Position numbers and translations under genes: made by a program
NCBI RefSeq assembly: GCF_002895925.1
Contig: NZ_NWUO01000023.1
Span: 1 to 35,159, forward strand
DNA from: Mixta theicola
Lineage (GTDB): Bacteria; Pseudomonadota; Gammaproteobacteria; Enterobacterales; Enterobacteriaceae
Length of the DNA: 35,159 nt
Reading direction: 5' to 3'
Part shown: positions 1 through 10,964 of the stretch, piece by piece
Layout of the letters: each line of letters opens with the position of its first letter
How positions within the stretch are numbered: position 1 is the first letter of the stretch
Notes under the pieces: model-generated
What the model saw: the letters and a program-made list of their open reading frames with translations, nothing else
What the model was told of the DNA's origin: nothing
Database searches by the model: none

Positions 1-49
1 CTCCCTTACAAGGAGGGGGTCGGCGGTTCGAGCCCGTCATCACCCACCA
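1..49 (+). tRNA. tRNA-Val (UAC anticodon), 3' part
   Basis: The window opens inside the anticodon stem of a tRNA. The loop CCTTACAAGG gives anticodon TAC, followed by the variable loop, a T arm with GGTTCGAGCC and an acceptor strand ending in an encoded CCA at 47-49. It matches the E. coli valU/X/Y family, which sits in the same position just upstream of a lysine tRNA. The 5' half lies outside the window. Confidence 0.95.
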
Positions 50-51
50 TC

Positions 52-127
52 GGGTCGTTAGCTCAGTTGGTAGAGCAGTTGACTTTTAATCAATTGGTCG
101 CAGGTTCGAATCCTGCACGACCCACCA
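52..127 (+). tRNA. lysV: tRNA-Lys (UUU anticodon)
   Basis: A complete 76-nt tRNA: acceptor GGGTCGT pairs with ACGACCC, D arm GCTCAGTTGGTAGAGC, anticodon loop CTTTTAA with TTT, T arm with GGTTCGAATCC, and an encoded CCA at 125-127. Only 2 bp separate it from the preceding valine tRNA, so the two are cotranscribed. The context matches E. coli valUXY-lysV. A rho-independent terminator starts 7 bp after the CCA. The last 18 nt are duplicated 155 bp downstream. Confidence 0.97.
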
Positions 128-226
128 GTGTAGAAAGGCGCCCTAAAGGCGCCTTTTTGCTATGCAAAATCGGCAGGGTGAGAACCTGAGCAGGTTCGGG
201 CCGAGCGTAAGCGAGACAACGTTGCC
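110..226 (+). repeat. 117-bp direct repeat, copy 1 (tRNA-Lys 3' end plus terminator)
   Basis: Positions 110-226 are identical to 265-381 (offset 155 bp). The repeat begins inside the T arm of tRNA-Lys, includes its acceptor strand and CCA, the terminator hairpin and about 68 bp of trailing DNA. Copy 1 ends in a short hairpin, CGTTGCC(AGC)GGCAACG, at 220-236. Confidence 0.95.
134..158 (+). terminator. Terminator of the tRNA operon
   Basis: Stem AAAGGCGCC (134-142), loop CTAAA, stem GGCGCCTTT (148-156), then further T. It sits directly behind tRNA-Lys and is the natural end of the tRNA transcript. Confidence 0.85.
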
Positions 227-264
227 AGCGGCAACGGCCCGCAGGGCGAGGCGTAAGCCGAGTT

Positions 265-381
265 ATCCTGCACGACCCACCAGTGTAGAAAGGCGCCCTA
301 AAGGCGCCTTTTTGCTATGCAAAATCGGCAGGGTGAGAACCTGAGCAGGTTCGGGCCGAGCGTAAGCGAGACAACGTTGCC
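265..381 (+). repeat. 117-bp direct repeat, copy 2 (tRNA 3' stub plus terminator)
   Basis: An exact second copy of 110-226. Here the 18-nt tRNA-Lys 3' end (265-282, ending in CCA) is not preceded by a tRNA body. The 38 bp before it (227-264) do not fold as a tRNA. This looks either like the stub of a deleted tandem tRNA-Lys gene or like an attachment-site style duplication. Confidence 0.95.
289..313 (+). terminator. Second copy of the tRNA operon terminator
   Basis: The same GGCGCC hairpin followed by a T run as at 134-158, carried in the second repeat copy. It gives the tRNA operon a tandem terminator. Confidence 0.8.
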
Positions 382-445
382 GACAATCCGTCATAGAGCC
401 GTCGGGCTTTTCACTTCCTTAACGCTTCTTTTACGCTTCTTATAT

Positions 446-473
446 TCAAGCGCGCCTTATTAGTAGCCGATAA
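446..473 (+). promoter_or_regulatory. Flagellar sigma-28 (FliA) type promoter
   Basis: The -10 element GCCGATAA at 466-473 is a perfect match to the FliA consensus. A partial -35 element, TCAAGCGC (446-453, consensus TAAAGTTT), lies 12 bp upstream; 11 is usual. The start codon of the FlxA-like gene is 31 bp downstream. E. coli flxA is known to be FliA-dependent, so element and gene fit together. The -35 is weak. Confidence 0.65.
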
Positions 474-504
474 ACGTATTGGTCTATTAAAAAAGGAGAA
501 GATC

Positions 505-858
505 GTGACAACTATTACTACCTCCACGCCAGGCGTTAGCCAGGGCAGCAGCTCCAGCAGCAGTTCCAGCAGCAACGACGTATCATCACAAATTTCACGT
601 CTGACTAACCAGATCACTAAGCTGCAGCAGCAGCTGAAAGATGTGAGCGATTCAGACTCTACGGCGGAAGAAAAACAGAAGCAGCAGGAGCAGATCCAAA
701 ATCAGATTAAAATGCTGCAGGCGCAGCTGGCACAGCTACAGCGCCAGCAGGCTGAAAATGCGGAAAAGAAACAGCAGAGCGGCGACAGCAGCGGTACGAA
801 AGTGGCCGATGGGGTTAATCGTCCCACTACAGAAAATCAGATCAACGTATATATTTAA
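505..858 (+). CDS. FlxA-like coiled-coil protein
   Basis: A 117-residue protein of the FlxA-like family, whose E. coli member is a prophage-borne gene of the flagellar regulon with unknown molecular function. The N-terminus (about 9-23) is a serine-rich low-complexity stretch. Residues about 28-90 are rich in Q, K, E and L in a heptad-like pattern, predicting one long coiled coil. The C-terminus is polar. There is no signal peptide or membrane segment. The start is GTG at 505, with AGGAG at 494-498 six bases ahead; no ATG in frame gives a comparable product. A FliA-type -10 (466-473) suggests expression with flagellar class 3 genes. It converges on yfeR and their stop codons overlap. The family assignment rests on composition and coiled-coil pattern and is fairly secure; the cellular role is unknown. 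Confidence 0.75.
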   Translation: MTTITTSTPGVSQGSSSSSSSSSNDVSSQISRLTNQITKLQQQLKDVSDSDSTAEEKQKQQEQIQNQIKMLQAQLAQLQRQQAENAEKKQQSGDSSGTKVADGVNRPTTENQINVYI

Positions 859-1775
859 AAAGCGGGCATTTTTTGCCGCTGTTGCGTCAGCAGCATTGCC
901 TGCTGACGCACCTCCTGCCAGATAACCTCGGCAGCGGGCGTCAGGGAGCGGTTTTTCCGACGGATCAGCACCAGCGTGCGGTTAATTTCCGGCAACAGCC
1001 TGCGTACCATTAATGGCCGACCGGCGGGCAATGGCAACGCCAGCGCAGGCAAAATGCTGATACCGATCCCCGCCTCAACCATGGGATAAAGCGTAGTGGG
1101 ATGACCAATTTCCTGGACAATATCCACGTTCACCCGCTGTTGCTTAAGCGCCTCATCAATTAACACCCGACTACCGGAAGCATAATCCTGCAATACCATG
1201 GTACGTCCGCCCAGCATTTGCCAGTGAAGCTCTTTAGCCTGCGCCAGTTCATCATCCTGACGGCACAGCAGCAAGAAAGGCTCATCAAGAATGGGCTGCG
1301 ATGCGAACTCGCCAGCGGTTAGCGGGCCAACCACGATGCCGAAATCAACTTCAGCATCGCGCACGCTTTGCAGTACCCACTGCTGCGGTCGGTCGCGCAG
1401 CATAACTTTAATTTCAGGGTAATGCAGCTGGCTGGCCGCCAGGCACTGCGGCATCAGATGGGCGGAGATCGTCTGGCTGGCCGCCACCCGGACCGTGCCG
1501 CTGCGCTGCTGTCCAAAGCTGCGCGCATCAAGCAACGTAGTATTCAACTCTTCCAGCAGACGTTCAAGGCGATTTGCCAGCTGCTGCCCCGCGCCGGTTA
1601 AGATAACTTCGCGCGTGGTACGGTCCAGCAGACGGATACCCATCTCCGCCTCCAGCTCTTTAATGCTATGGCTGACCGCTGACTGGCTAAGACCAATCAC
1701 CTGCCCTGCCTGGCTAAAGCTGCCGTGCTGCGCCACGGCAACAAACACCCGCAGCTGTCGTAGCGTATAATTCAT
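855..1775 (-). CDS. yfeR: LysR-family transcriptional regulator YfeR
   Basis: A 306-residue LysR-type regulator of normal family length. An N-terminal winged helix-turn-helix (residues about 1-60, with the core [20 protein letters not shown]) is followed by a type 2 periplasmic-binding-like effector domain (about 90-295). It is divergently transcribed from yfeH with about 93 bp between start codons, the usual arrangement in which a LysR protein controls its divergent neighbour. This pairing and position are the same as in E. coli and Salmonella. The effector is not evident from sequence. Its 3' end overlaps the stop codon of the convergent FlxA-like gene. Confidence 0.88.
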   Translation of the reverse strand: MNYTLRQLRVFVAVAQHGSFSQAGQVIGLSQSAVSHSIKELEAEMGIRLLDRTTREVILTGAGQQLANRLERLLEELNTTLLDARSFGQQRSGTVRVAASQTISAHLMPQCLAASQLHYPEIKVMLRDRPQQWVLQSVRDAEVDFGIVVGPLTAGEFASQPILDEPFLLLCRQDDELAQAKELHWQMLGGRTMVLQDYASGSRVLIDEALKQQRVNVDIVQEIGHPTTLYPMVEAGIGISILPALALPLPAGRPLMVRRLLPEINRTLVLIRRKNRSLTPAAEVIWQEVRQQAMLLTQQRQKMPAF

Positions 1776-1868
1776 CTGTTTTATTCATCAATGGATGCAA
1801 TAAATCAATTTTATTTCTAAACCCGCCGGGCGCACAATAGGCCATCGAATTTTAACCTGGTTTTAACA

Positions 1869-2885
1869 ATGCGAATTTTGCGTCTCGACCCGATGATGGT
1901 CAAATTGCTGCTCGTCGTGCTGCTGGCCACTTTTTTGCCAGCCAAAGGCGGCTTTGTTCCTTTTTTTGAATGGCTGACCACCGCCGCGATTGCGCTGCTG
2001 TTCTTTATGCACGGCGCCAAACTTTCACGCGAAAAAATCATTGCTGGCAGCAGTCACTGGCGACTGCATCTGTGGATTATGTTCAGTACCTTTGTGCTGT
2101 TCCCGATTCTGGGAATGCTGCTGGTGTGGTGGCATCCGGTTAACCTGAGCGATGAAATTTATACCGGCCTCGTTTATCTGTGTATTTTGCCGGCAACGGT
2201 TCAGTCCGCCATCGCCTTTACTTCAATGGCCGGTGGCAACGTTGCGGCTGCCGTCTGTAGCGCCTCCGCTTCCAGCCTGCTCGGCGTGTTTATCTCCCCG
2301 CTGTTGGTCAATCTGGTAATGAATATTCATAGCGAGATGCCAGGCAACGGCCTGGAACAGATCGGCCGCATTATGCTGCAGCTGCTGGTGCCTTTTGTGC
2401 TGGGACATCTGTCGCGTCGCTGGATTGGCGGCTGGGTTGAACGCCACCGCAGCCTGATTGCTCAAACCGATCAGAGCTCAATCCTGCTGGTGGTTTATTC
2501 CGCCTTTAGTGAAGCGGTAGTTAATGGGATTTGGCAGCGGGTGGGCGTAACAACGCTGCTGTGGATTTTGGCGGGTAGCCTGTTACTGCTGGCGATAGTG
2601 CTGGCGATCAATCTGCTGGCGGCGCGCCTGTTCGGCTTCAGTCGGGCGGATGAAATTACGATTCTGTTCTGCGGTTCGAAAAAGAGCCTGGCGAACGGTG
2701 TTCCTATGGCCAACATCCTGTTTCCTGCCGCCGCCGTGGGGATTATCGTTCTGCCGCTGATGGTGTTTCATCAGGTGCAGCTGATGGTATGTTCGTTTAT
2801 CGCCCAGCATTATAAGAAGAAAAATGACGCCGAGCTGCAGGCCAGCATGCCGAAAGGCAAAGCGGTGGTGGAATCACAGAAATAA
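1869..2885 (+). CDS. yfeH: Putative bile acid:sodium symporter family transporter YfeH
   Basis: A 338-residue inner-membrane protein of the SBF-like (bile acid/sodium symporter) fold with about nine to ten hydrophobic helices. Conserved stretches include FFMHGAKLSRE, LCILPATVQSAIAFTSMAGG (residues about 101-120) and CGSKKSLANGVPMANILF near 270, the crossover motifs of this family. Length and sequence agree with E. coli YfeH (332 aa). The substrate is unknown. The start at 1869 keeps the LDP N-terminal motif shared with YfeH, though no strong ribosome binding site precedes it; ATG at 1893 is an alternative. Divergent yfeR is the probable regulator. Confidence 0.88.
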   Translation: MRILRLDPMMVKLLLVVLLATFLPAKGGFVPFFEWLTTAAIALLFFMHGAKLSREKIIAGSSHWRLHLWIMFSTFVLFPILGMLLVWWHPVNLSDEIYTGLVYLCILPATVQSAIAFTSMAGGNVAAAVCSASASSLLGVFISPLLVNLVMNIHSEMPGNGLEQIGRIMLQLLVPFVLGHLSRRWIGGWVERHRSLIAQTDQSSILLVVYSAFSEAVVNGIWQRVGVTTLLWILAGSLLLLAIVLAINLLAARLFGFSRADEITILFCGSKKSLANGVPMANILFPAAAVGIIVLPLMVFHQVQLMVCSFIAQHYKKKNDAELQASMPKGKAVVESQK

Positions 2886-2914
2886 ACCTGACGCGCCGTC
2901 ACTGACGGCGCATA

Positions 2915-5162
<2,248 letters not shown>

Positions 5163-5167
5163 TCAGA

Positions 5168-5195
5168 GAAAGAAAACCCCCGACAAGCGGGGGTT
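5168..5195 (-). terminator. Terminator between zipA and ligA
   Basis: Read on the minus strand: AACCCCCG, loop CTTGT, CGGGGGTT, then a T-rich tract. It lies just after the zipA stop codon and before ligA, so the zipA transcript should end here. Confidence 0.8.
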
Positions 5196-5220
5196 GAGGG
5201 AACAAAGCGGGAATCGGCTA

Positions 5221-6255
5221 TCAGGCGTTCGCGTCGACAACGTCGCGAATGCGCGCCTTATAGGTTTCCAGTTTTTGCGGCGTCATCATCCGACGCTCAT
5301 CGTCCAGCACCACGCCGCCAACGTCATCAGCGATGCGCTGCGCCGACTGCAGCATTAACTTAAAGTTTTGATGCGGATCGCCATAGGATGGCACCATCAT
5401 AAAGATAGAAACGCCGGGCGTCGTAAAGTCAGACATGGCATCCGGGTTGAACGATCCCGGCTTCACCATATTGGCCAGACTAAACAGTACCGGGCCACTT
5501 CCTGCCGGGCTTAAATGACGATGGAAAATATTCATTTCGCCAAACTGGAAGCCCGCCTGCAAAACCCCCTGCAGCAGGCTTTCTCCGTTCAGCTCGCCGC
5601 CAGCATGGGCAGCAACATGCAGCACCAGCACGGTCTCTTTACGACGCGCTTCTTCACGCGGCTGCGCCGCAGGTTCTGCCGCAGCGGGCGCAACCGGCGC
5701 ATCGCTTTCAACGCTCATGACCGGCTCATCATCATCCAGCCACTGCGGTTCGTCATCAAGTAAAGGATCGGCGGGCTGCTGTAACGGCGCTTCAGCCTGG
5801 CGCGCGGGTGCTGGCTGCTGCACCAGCGGAGCAGCAGGCTGGCGCTCATTCTGCGGGCGCGGTTCGGAAGATTCGTTATCAACCGCAGCGGAAGGCGCAC
5901 TGTCAAACAGCGGATCGCGTTCCGGTTCAGGAACAACGGGCACCGCCGTACGCGTCGGTTGCGGCTTACGCGCAGCAGGACGTGGCGCTGGCTCTTCGTC
6001 TTCTGCAGTAAATCCGTCAAAAGAAGGTTCGTTATGTGACGATTTTGCCGGCGTACGTCGGACCCGAACTTCACCCACGCCGTTAGCGTCCTCTTCGGTC
6101 AGGCTATCTTCTTGATCCTGCTTTAAACGCTTGTGCGGGCGATCGCGAAACACAGATGAGCGCTCTTTACGGCTGGTCCACAGCCCGTGAAGCAGCAGCG
6201 CTATTATGGCGATCGCACCAACAACGATTAATATCAGACGCAAATCCTGCATCAT
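5221..6255 (-). CDS. zipA: Cell division protein ZipA
   Basis: An essential division protein that tethers FtsZ filaments to the inner membrane. As called it has 344 residues. The N-terminal membrane anchor [21 protein letters not shown] is followed by a basic/charged stretch, a long Pro/Ala/Gln-rich linker (about 60-205), and a C-terminal FtsZ-binding domain (about 210-344) with [31 protein letters not shown] and [18 protein letters not shown]. The start at 6255 reproduces the MMQDL N-terminus of E. coli ZipA exactly; an in-frame ATG at 6294 would add 13 residues absent from the family. It is divergent from cysZ and followed by a terminator. Confidence 0.96.
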   Translation of the reverse strand: MMQDLRLILIVVGAIAIIALLLHGLWTSRKERSSVFRDRPHKRLKQDQEDSLTEEDANGVGEVRVRRTPAKSSHNEPSFDGFTAEDEEPAPRPAARKPQPTRTAVPVVPEPERDPLFDSAPSAAVDNESSEPRPQNERQPAAPLVQQPAPARQAEAPLQQPADPLLDDEPQWLDDDEPVMSVESDAPVAPAAAEPAAQPREEARRKETVLVLHVAAHAGGELNGESLLQGVLQAGFQFGEMNIFHRHLSPAGSGPVLFSLANMVKPGSFNPDAMSDFTTPGVSIFMMVPSYGDPHQNFKLMLQSAQRIADDVGGVVLDDERRMMTPQKLETYKARIRDVVDANA

Positions 6256-6473
6256 TGTATTCTCTGTTGTTCCAATACCTTGCCACCACGGCAAACTTTA
6301 TCCTCTAACTGTATTTGTCCCGCTAAACAAGTGCAAGTCTGCACCGGCTTTTCTGACAAATAAGATAGAGCCACCCCGCTTTTTTGCTGTTTTTTCAGCC
6401 AAAAGGCGGCTGGTAAGAGAAAAAAGCCAGGTTATGATAGCCTGGCCTGCCAAACAGAGGAGAAAAACTGTCG

Positions 6474-7268
6474 ATGGCCACGGTTCAACCCGCTTCTTAT
6501 AATGGTATTCACTACTTCGCTCAGGGCTGGAAACTAATCCGTCTGCCGGGCATTCGCCGTTTCGTTATTATTCCACTGCTGGTGAATATTATTCTGCTCG
6601 GCGGCGCCTTTGTCTGGCTGTTTTATCGTCTCAACGAATGGATCCCGCGGCTGATGTCGCATGTGCCTGACTGGTTACAGTGGCTAAGCTATCTGCTCTG
6701 GCCGCTCACCGTGCTCTCGATCGTGCTGGTTTTCAGCTACTTTTTTTCCACCATCGCTAACTGGATTGCCGCGCCCTTCTGCGGGCTGTTGGCGGAACAG
6801 CTGGAAGGCCGGCTGACCGGTCGCCCGATGCCCGACAGCGGCTGGCTGGCGCTGGTGAAGGATATTCCGCGCATTATGAAACGTGAATGGCAGAAGCTCG
6901 CCTGGTATTTGCCGCGCGCGTTGGGATTACTGCTGCTTTACTTTATTCCCGGTTTCGGACAAACCGTCGCGCCGGTGCTGTGGTTCCTGTTCAGCGCCTG
7001 GATGCTGGCCATTCAATACTGCGATTATCCTTTTGATAATCATAAGGTCAGTTTTCAGAAAATGCGCGCTGCGCTGCGCCAGCACAAAACGGATAATATG
7101 CAGTTCGGTGCGCTGGTGAGCCTGTTTACCATGATTCCGCTGCTTAATCTGGCGATTATGCCGGTCGCGGTATGTGGCGCGACTGCGATGTGGGTTGATC
7201 GTTATCGCAACCAGCTGGACATGCATGAGGCTGGTTCGTCAGGCGCTAAGCAGGTTAGCAAGCGCTGA
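6474..7268 (+). CDS. cysZ: Sulfate transporter CysZ
   Basis: A high-affinity sulfate permease of the inner membrane that feeds sulfate to cysteine synthesis. It has 264 residues with long hydrophobic helices at about 25-50, 70-100, 145-180 and 205-232, and the conserved stretch [20 protein letters not shown] at the N-terminus. The start is ATG 6474 behind an AGAGGAGA ribosome binding site (6456-6463). A -10-like TATGAT at 6433-6438 lies within an inverted repeat, GCCAGG/CCTGGC. It is divergent from zipA and 144 bp upstream of cysK, the usual arrangement. Length and sequence agree with CysZ of other enterobacteria. Confidence 0.95.
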   Translation: MATVQPASYNGIHYFAQGWKLIRLPGIRRFVIIPLLVNIILLGGAFVWLFYRLNEWIPRLMSHVPDWLQWLSYLLWPLTVLSIVLVFSYFFSTIANWIAAPFCGLLAEQLEGRLTGRPMPDSGWLALVKDIPRIMKREWQKLAWYLPRALGLLLLYFIPGFGQTVAPVLWFLFSAWMLAIQYCDYPFDNHKVSFQKMRAALRQHKTDNMQFGALVSLFTMIPLLNLAIMPVAVCGATAMWVDRYRNQLDMHEAGSSGAKQVSKR

Positions 7269-7367
7269 TAGCCGCGTTAAGTCGACCTTATGCATTTTCG
7301 CCAGGGCTTATTTCAGCTAAACATATACATATACTATTTCCTTCCTTCCTTGCGAAACTGGAAAAGG

Positions 7368-7373
7368 TATGCT
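7368..7373 (+). promoter_or_regulatory. Probable cysK promoter (-10 element)
   Basis: TATGCT at 7368-7373 sits 40 bp upstream of the cysK ATG, after an AT- and pyrimidine-rich tract (about 7318-7350) where CysB binds in E. coli and Salmonella. The -35 is not well defined, as expected for an activator-dependent promoter. CysB binding is inferred from family knowledge; no exact operator is claimed. Confidence 0.45.
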
Positions 7374-7412
7374 TTCACGGTTCCCTGAAATTCATACAGT
7401 TAAGGACGGGCT

Positions 7413-8381
7413 ATGAGTAAGATTTATGAAGACAATTCTTTGACAATCGGTCATACGCCGCTGGTTCGTCTGAACCGCATCGGCAATGGACGCATTCTGG
7501 CGAAGGTTGAGTCCCGCAATCCCAGTTTTAGCGTCAAATGCCGTATCGGTGCCAATATGATATGGGACGCTGAAAAGCGCGGAATTTTGAAACCGGGCGT
7601 GGAGCTGGTTGAACCTACCAGCGGCAACACCGGGATCGCCCTGGCCTACGTTGCTGCTGCCCGTGGTTATAAGCTGACGCTGACCATGCCGGAAACTATG
7701 TCCGTTGAGCGCCGTAAACTACTGAAAGCGCTGGGCGCCAGTCTGGTATTAACCGAAGGCGCGAAAGGCATGAAAGGCGCCATCGCTAAAGCGGAAGAGA
7801 TCGTTGCCGGTAATCCGGACAAGTTCCTGATGCTGCAGCAGTTCAGCAATCCGGCCAACCCGGAAATCCATGAAAAAACCACCGGCCCTGAAATCTGGGA
7901 AGATACCGATGGCCAGGTTGACGTATTTATTTCTGGCGTCGGCACCGGCGGCACGCTGACCGGCGTCGCGCGCTATATTAAAAATACCAAAGGCAAAAAA
8001 GATCTGATCGCCGTGGCGGTTGAGCCGACTGATTCACCGGTTATCGCTCAGACGCTGGCAGGACAGGAAGTGAAACCCGGCCCGCATAAAATTCAGGGCA
8101 TCGGCGCAGGCTTTATCCCAGGCAACCTGGATCTCAGCCTGGTAGATCAGGTAGTGGCTATCACCAACGAAGAGGCAATCTCTACCGCTCGACGTCTGAT
8201 GGATGAGGAAGGCATTCTGGCCGGCATCTCTTCTGGCGCAGCCGTAGCCGCCGCGCTCAAGCTGCAGGCAGATGAAGCTTTCGCCAATAAAAATATTGTG
8301 GTTATCCTGCCCTCTTCCGGCGAACGCTATCTCAGTACCGCGCTGTTTGCCGATCTGTTTACCGAAAAAGAACTGCAATAG
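7413..8381 (+). CDS. cysK: Cysteine synthase A (O-acetylserine sulfhydrylase A)
   Basis: Makes L-cysteine from O-acetyl-L-serine and sulfide in the cytoplasm, PLP-dependent. It has 322 residues (E. coli 323). The PLP lysine is K42 in [13 protein letters not shown]. The substrate loop is [18 protein letters not shown] and the PLP phosphate loop is [19 protein letters not shown] near residue 270 is also conserved. RBS AAGGACGGG precedes ATG 7413. A clear terminator follows, so it is a single-gene transcript, expected to be CysB-controlled. Its isozyme CysM is encoded about 9 kb downstream. Confidence 0.97.
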   Translation: MSKIYEDNSLTIGHTPLVRLNRIGNGRILAKVESRNPSFSVKCRIGANMIWDAEKRGILKPGVELVEPTSGNTGIALAYVAAARGYKLTLTMPETMSVERRKLLKALGASLVLTEGAKGMKGAIAKAEEIVAGNPDKFLMLQQFSNPANPEIHEKTTGPEIWEDTDGQVDVFISGVGTGGTLTGVARYIKNTKGKKDLIAVAVEPTDSPVIAQTLAGQEVKPGPHKIQGIGAGFIPGNLDLSLVDQVVAITNEEAISTARRLMDEEGILAGISSGAAVAAALKLQADEAFANKNIVVILPSSGERYLSTALFADLFTEKELQ

Positions 8382-8407
8382 TAGTGCCAGAGTGCGTATG
8401 TTGTCGC

Positions 8408-8434
8408 AAAAAGCGCCTTTCGGGGTGCTTTTTT
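8408..8434 (+). terminator. cysK terminator
   Basis: AAAAAGCGCC, loop TTTCGG, GGTGCTTTTT and one more T: a 10-bp stem with a T run 27 bp after the cysK stop. Confidence 0.85.
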
Positions 8435-8778
8435 GTGGCCCACTTCAAATTTTTACCATCCCTGACATTGATTCACTCTGGTAGCTCTGGTATTTAAGCT
8501 GACAATTATTTTGAACCGCAAAATTAATCGCGGTTTGAACTGGATCAAGCTGAATCGATTTACTGATTTGGCGGAATAGCGCAACACGCGGCATAATGAG
8601 GAGTAGAGCAGCGAAGCGAAAATCCCTGTTTTTTTGCCCCGTCCGCTCTCATACCTTAATTGCGCATTTTTTGGTGAGTCCCGTACTCGAACCAGCGCGA
8701 CCTTCACCGGCTAAAGTTTCGCCGTCAGGCCAGGCTTTAGAGACAAAACACCAAACCTAATTAAGTTGGGGAAACATA
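8435..8778 (+). promoter_or_regulatory. pts operon control region
   Basis: This gene-free stretch before ptsH holds a promoter with TTGGCG (8568-8573), an 18-bp spacer and CATAAT (8592-8597); the same CATAAT hexamer is found at the E. coli pts P0 promoter. A Cra-like operator overlaps its upstream side. A near-palindrome, TTGAACCGC/GCGGTTTGAA, lies at about 8512-8539. Further downstream, a GC-rich tract and a second, unplaced promoter (P1 equivalent) are likely but I could not define them. The leader ends in a GGGGAAA ribosome binding site before ptsH. Confidence 0.6.
8549..8564 (+). promoter_or_regulatory. Cra (FruR) operator upstream of ptsH
   Basis: GCTGAATCGATTTACT fits the Cra consensus TGAAWCGWTT around a central CG. 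It lies just upstream of the predicted pts -35. Cra control of the pts operon is documented in E. coli, so site and target agree. Confidence 0.65.
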
Positions 8779-9036
8779 ATGTTCCAGCAAGAAGTTACCA
8801 TCACCGCACCTAATGGCCTGCACACTCGTCCGGCAGCTCAGTTCGTTAAAGAAGCAAAAGCGTTTGCCTCAGAAATCACCGTGACTTCCAATGGAAAATC
8901 CGCCAGTGCGAAAAGCCTGTTCAAGCTGCAGACTCTGGGCCTGACTCAGGGTACCGTGGTGACGCTGTCTGCTGAAGGTGAGGATGAGCAGCAGGCCGTT
9001 GAGCATCTGGTTAAACTGATGGCTGAACTCGAGTAA
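8779..9036 (+). CDS. ptsH: Phosphocarrier protein HPr
   Basis: The histidine phosphocarrier of the PTS: it accepts phosphate from EI and passes it to the sugar-specific EIIA domains. It has 85 residues, the standard length. The active histidine is H15 in [10 protein letters not shown]. The regulatory-site serine S46 ([10 protein letters not shown]) is present, although gammaproteobacteria of this type generally lack HPr kinase. The RBS is GGGGAAA before ATG 8779. It is the first gene of ptsH-ptsI-crr and is preceded by the conserved control region. Confidence 0.98.
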   Translation: MFQQEVTITAPNGLHTRPAAQFVKEAKAFASEITVTSNGKSASAKSLFKLQTLGLTQGTVVTLSAEGEDEQQAVEHLVKLMAELE

Positions 9037-9091
9037 TTGTCCAGCCGCCGAAAAACCGTTTCATCAGGCAACTGAGTGCAAACATATTGAT

Positions 9092-9110
9092 CGCGGACAT
9101 TATGTCCGCG
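9092..9110 (+). other. Perfect hairpin in the ptsH-ptsI spacer
   Basis: CGCGGACAT-T-ATGTCCGCG is a 9-bp perfect inverted repeat in the 157-bp gap between ptsH and ptsI. It lacks a T run, so it is more likely an mRNA stability or processing element than a full terminator. Confidence 0.6.
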
Positions 9111-9193
9111 TTGTTGCATCCGTAAAGTACGGTTCCGCAGGATCCTGGCACCTCGTTTCGCCTGGTAGGCATCGTTATAATAAAGGTAGGGTT

Positions 9194-10921
9194 ATGATTT
9201 CAGGCATTTTAGCATCACCGGGTATCGCTTTCGGCAAAGCACTTTTGCTGAAGGAAGATGAAATCGTTATCAACCGGAAGAAAATTTCTGCCGATCAGGT
9301 TGATCAGGAAATCGCTCGCTTTCTCGAAGGTCGTGGTAAAGCGGCTGAACAGCTGGAAGCCATTAAAATTAAAGCTGGCGAGACTTTCGGCGAAGAAAAA
9401 GAAGCGATCTTCGAAGGCCACATTATGTTGCTGGAAGACGAAGAGCTGGAACAGGAAATCATCAGCCTGATTAAAGATGAAATGGCCACGGCTGATGCCG
9501 CCACCCATAGCGTAATCGAAGGTCAGGCCAAAGCGCTGGAAGAGCTGGATGATGAGTATCTGAAAGAACGTGCCGCCGACGTACGCGATATCGGTAAGCG
9601 CCTGCTGCAAAATATTCTTGGCCTGCATATTGTCGATCTGAGCGCGATTAAGGACGAAGTCATTCTGGTCGCGAAAGATCTGACGCCATCCGAAACTGCA
9701 CAGCTGAATTTGAAAAAAGTGCTGGGCTTCATTACCGATCTTGGCGGTCGTACTTCACATACGTCCATCATGGCGCGTTCGCTTGAGCTGCCTGCCATTG
9801 TCGGCTCCGGTGACGTCACCAGTCGCGTTAAGAACGATGATTATGTGATTCTGGATGGCGTTAACAATAAGGTTTATGTTAACCCGACTGCTGAAGTCAT
9901 CGAAGAGCTAAAAGCAGTACAACATCAATATCTGAGCGAGAAAAATGAACTCGCTAAACTGAAGGATTTGCCGGCGATTACGCTGGACGGGCATCAGGTT
10001 GAAGTAGGCGCAAATATCGGCACCGTGCGTGATATTCCAGGCGCTGAGCGTAACGGCGCTGAATGCGTTGGCCTGTACCGTACCGAGTTCCTGTTTATGG
10101 ATCGCGATGCGCTGCCGACCGAAGATGAGCAGTTCCAGGCTTACAAAGCCGTCGCAGAAGCGATGGGTTCCCAGGCGGTGATCGTCCGTACCATGGACAT
10201 CGGCGGCGATAAAGATCTGCCGTATATGAACCTGCCGAAAGAAGAGAACCCGTTCCTCGGCTGGCGTGCTATCCGTATTGCTATGGATCGCAAAGAAATT
10301 CTGCATGCGCAGCTGCGTGCTATCCTGCGTGCCTCCGCGTTTGGCAAGCTGCGCATCATGTTCCCGATGATCATTTCCGTTGAAGAAGTGCGCTTCCTGA
10401 AAGCGGAGCTGGAGATGTTAAAAGCTCAGCTGCGTGAAGAAGGCAAAGCCTTCGACGAAACCATTGAAGTCGGCATTATGGTGGAAACGCCCGCCTCAGC
10501 CGTTATCGCCCGTCACCTGGCGAAAGAGGTCGACTTCTTTAGTATTGGGACAAACGATCTGACGCAGTATACTCTGGCGGTCGATCGCGGTAACGAGCTG
10601 ATTTCGCATCTTTATAACCCAATGACGCCGTCGGTTCTCGGTCTGATTAAGCAGGTTATTGATGCTTCTCACGCCGAAGGCAAGTGGACCGGTATGTGTG
10701 GTGAGCTGGCCGGTGATGAACGTGCTACACTACTGTTATTGGGAATGGGGCTGGATGAATTCAGCATGAGTGCCATTTCTATCCCGCGCATCAAGAAGAT
10801 CATTCGCAACACGAACTTCGAAGATGCGAAGGCATTAGCAGAGCAGGCTCTGGCTCAACCGACCGCGGAAGAGTTGATGAACCTGGTCAACAAGTTCATT
10901 AAAGAAAAAACACTCTGCTGA
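9194..10921 (+). CDS. ptsI: PTS enzyme I (phosphoenolpyruvate-protein phosphotransferase)
   Basis: Transfers phosphate from PEP to HPr, the entry step of the PTS. It has 575 residues, the same as E. coli EI. An N-terminal HPr-binding helical region is followed by the phosphohistidine domain with H189 in [13 protein letters not shown]. The C-terminal TIM barrel binds PEP, with [24 protein letters not shown], and the catalytic-loop cysteine in [10 protein letters not shown] (about 502). RBS AGGTAGGG precedes ATG 9194. The 157-bp spacer after ptsH contains a hairpin that may tune the HPr:EI ratio. Confidence 0.98.
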   Translation: MISGILASPGIAFGKALLLKEDEIVINRKKISADQVDQEIARFLEGRGKAAEQLEAIKIKAGETFGEEKEAIFEGHIMLLEDEELEQEIISLIKDEMATADAATHSVIEGQAKALEELDDEYLKERAADVRDIGKRLLQNILGLHIVDLSAIKDEVILVAKDLTPSETAQLNLKKVLGFITDLGGRTSHTSIMARSLELPAIVGSGDVTSRVKNDDYVILDGVNNKVYVNPTAEVIEELKAVQHQYLSEKNELAKLKDLPAITLDGHQVEVGANIGTVRDIPGAERNGAECVGLYRTEFLFMDRDALPTEDEQFQAYKAVAEAMGSQAVIVRTMDIGGDKDLPYMNLPKEENPFLGWRAIRIAMDRKEILHAQLRAILRASAFGKLRIMFPMIISVEEVRFLKAELEMLKAQLREEGKAFDETIEVGIMVETPASAVIARHLAKEVDFFSIGTNDLTQYTLAVDRGNELISHLYNPMTPSVLGLIKQVIDASHAEGKWTGMCGELAGDERATLLLLGMGLDEFSMSAISIPRIKKIIRNTNFEDAKALAEQALAQPTAEELMNLVNKFIKEKTLC

Positions 10922-10964
10922 TTCCGCGAGACGCTGGCCCAACATTACTGCTTAGGAGAAGATC

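Noticed and set aside
162-344. Open reading frame of 60 codons in the tRNA trailer
   Set aside because: It lies inside the direct repeats and terminators, has no ribosome binding site, and its sequence is set by the duplication.
505-858. FlxA-like gene as a secreted effector or phage tail protein
   Set aside because: Serine-rich start and coiled coil alone do not support this; there is no signal or phage neighbours, and the FliA-type promoter favours the FlxA assignment.
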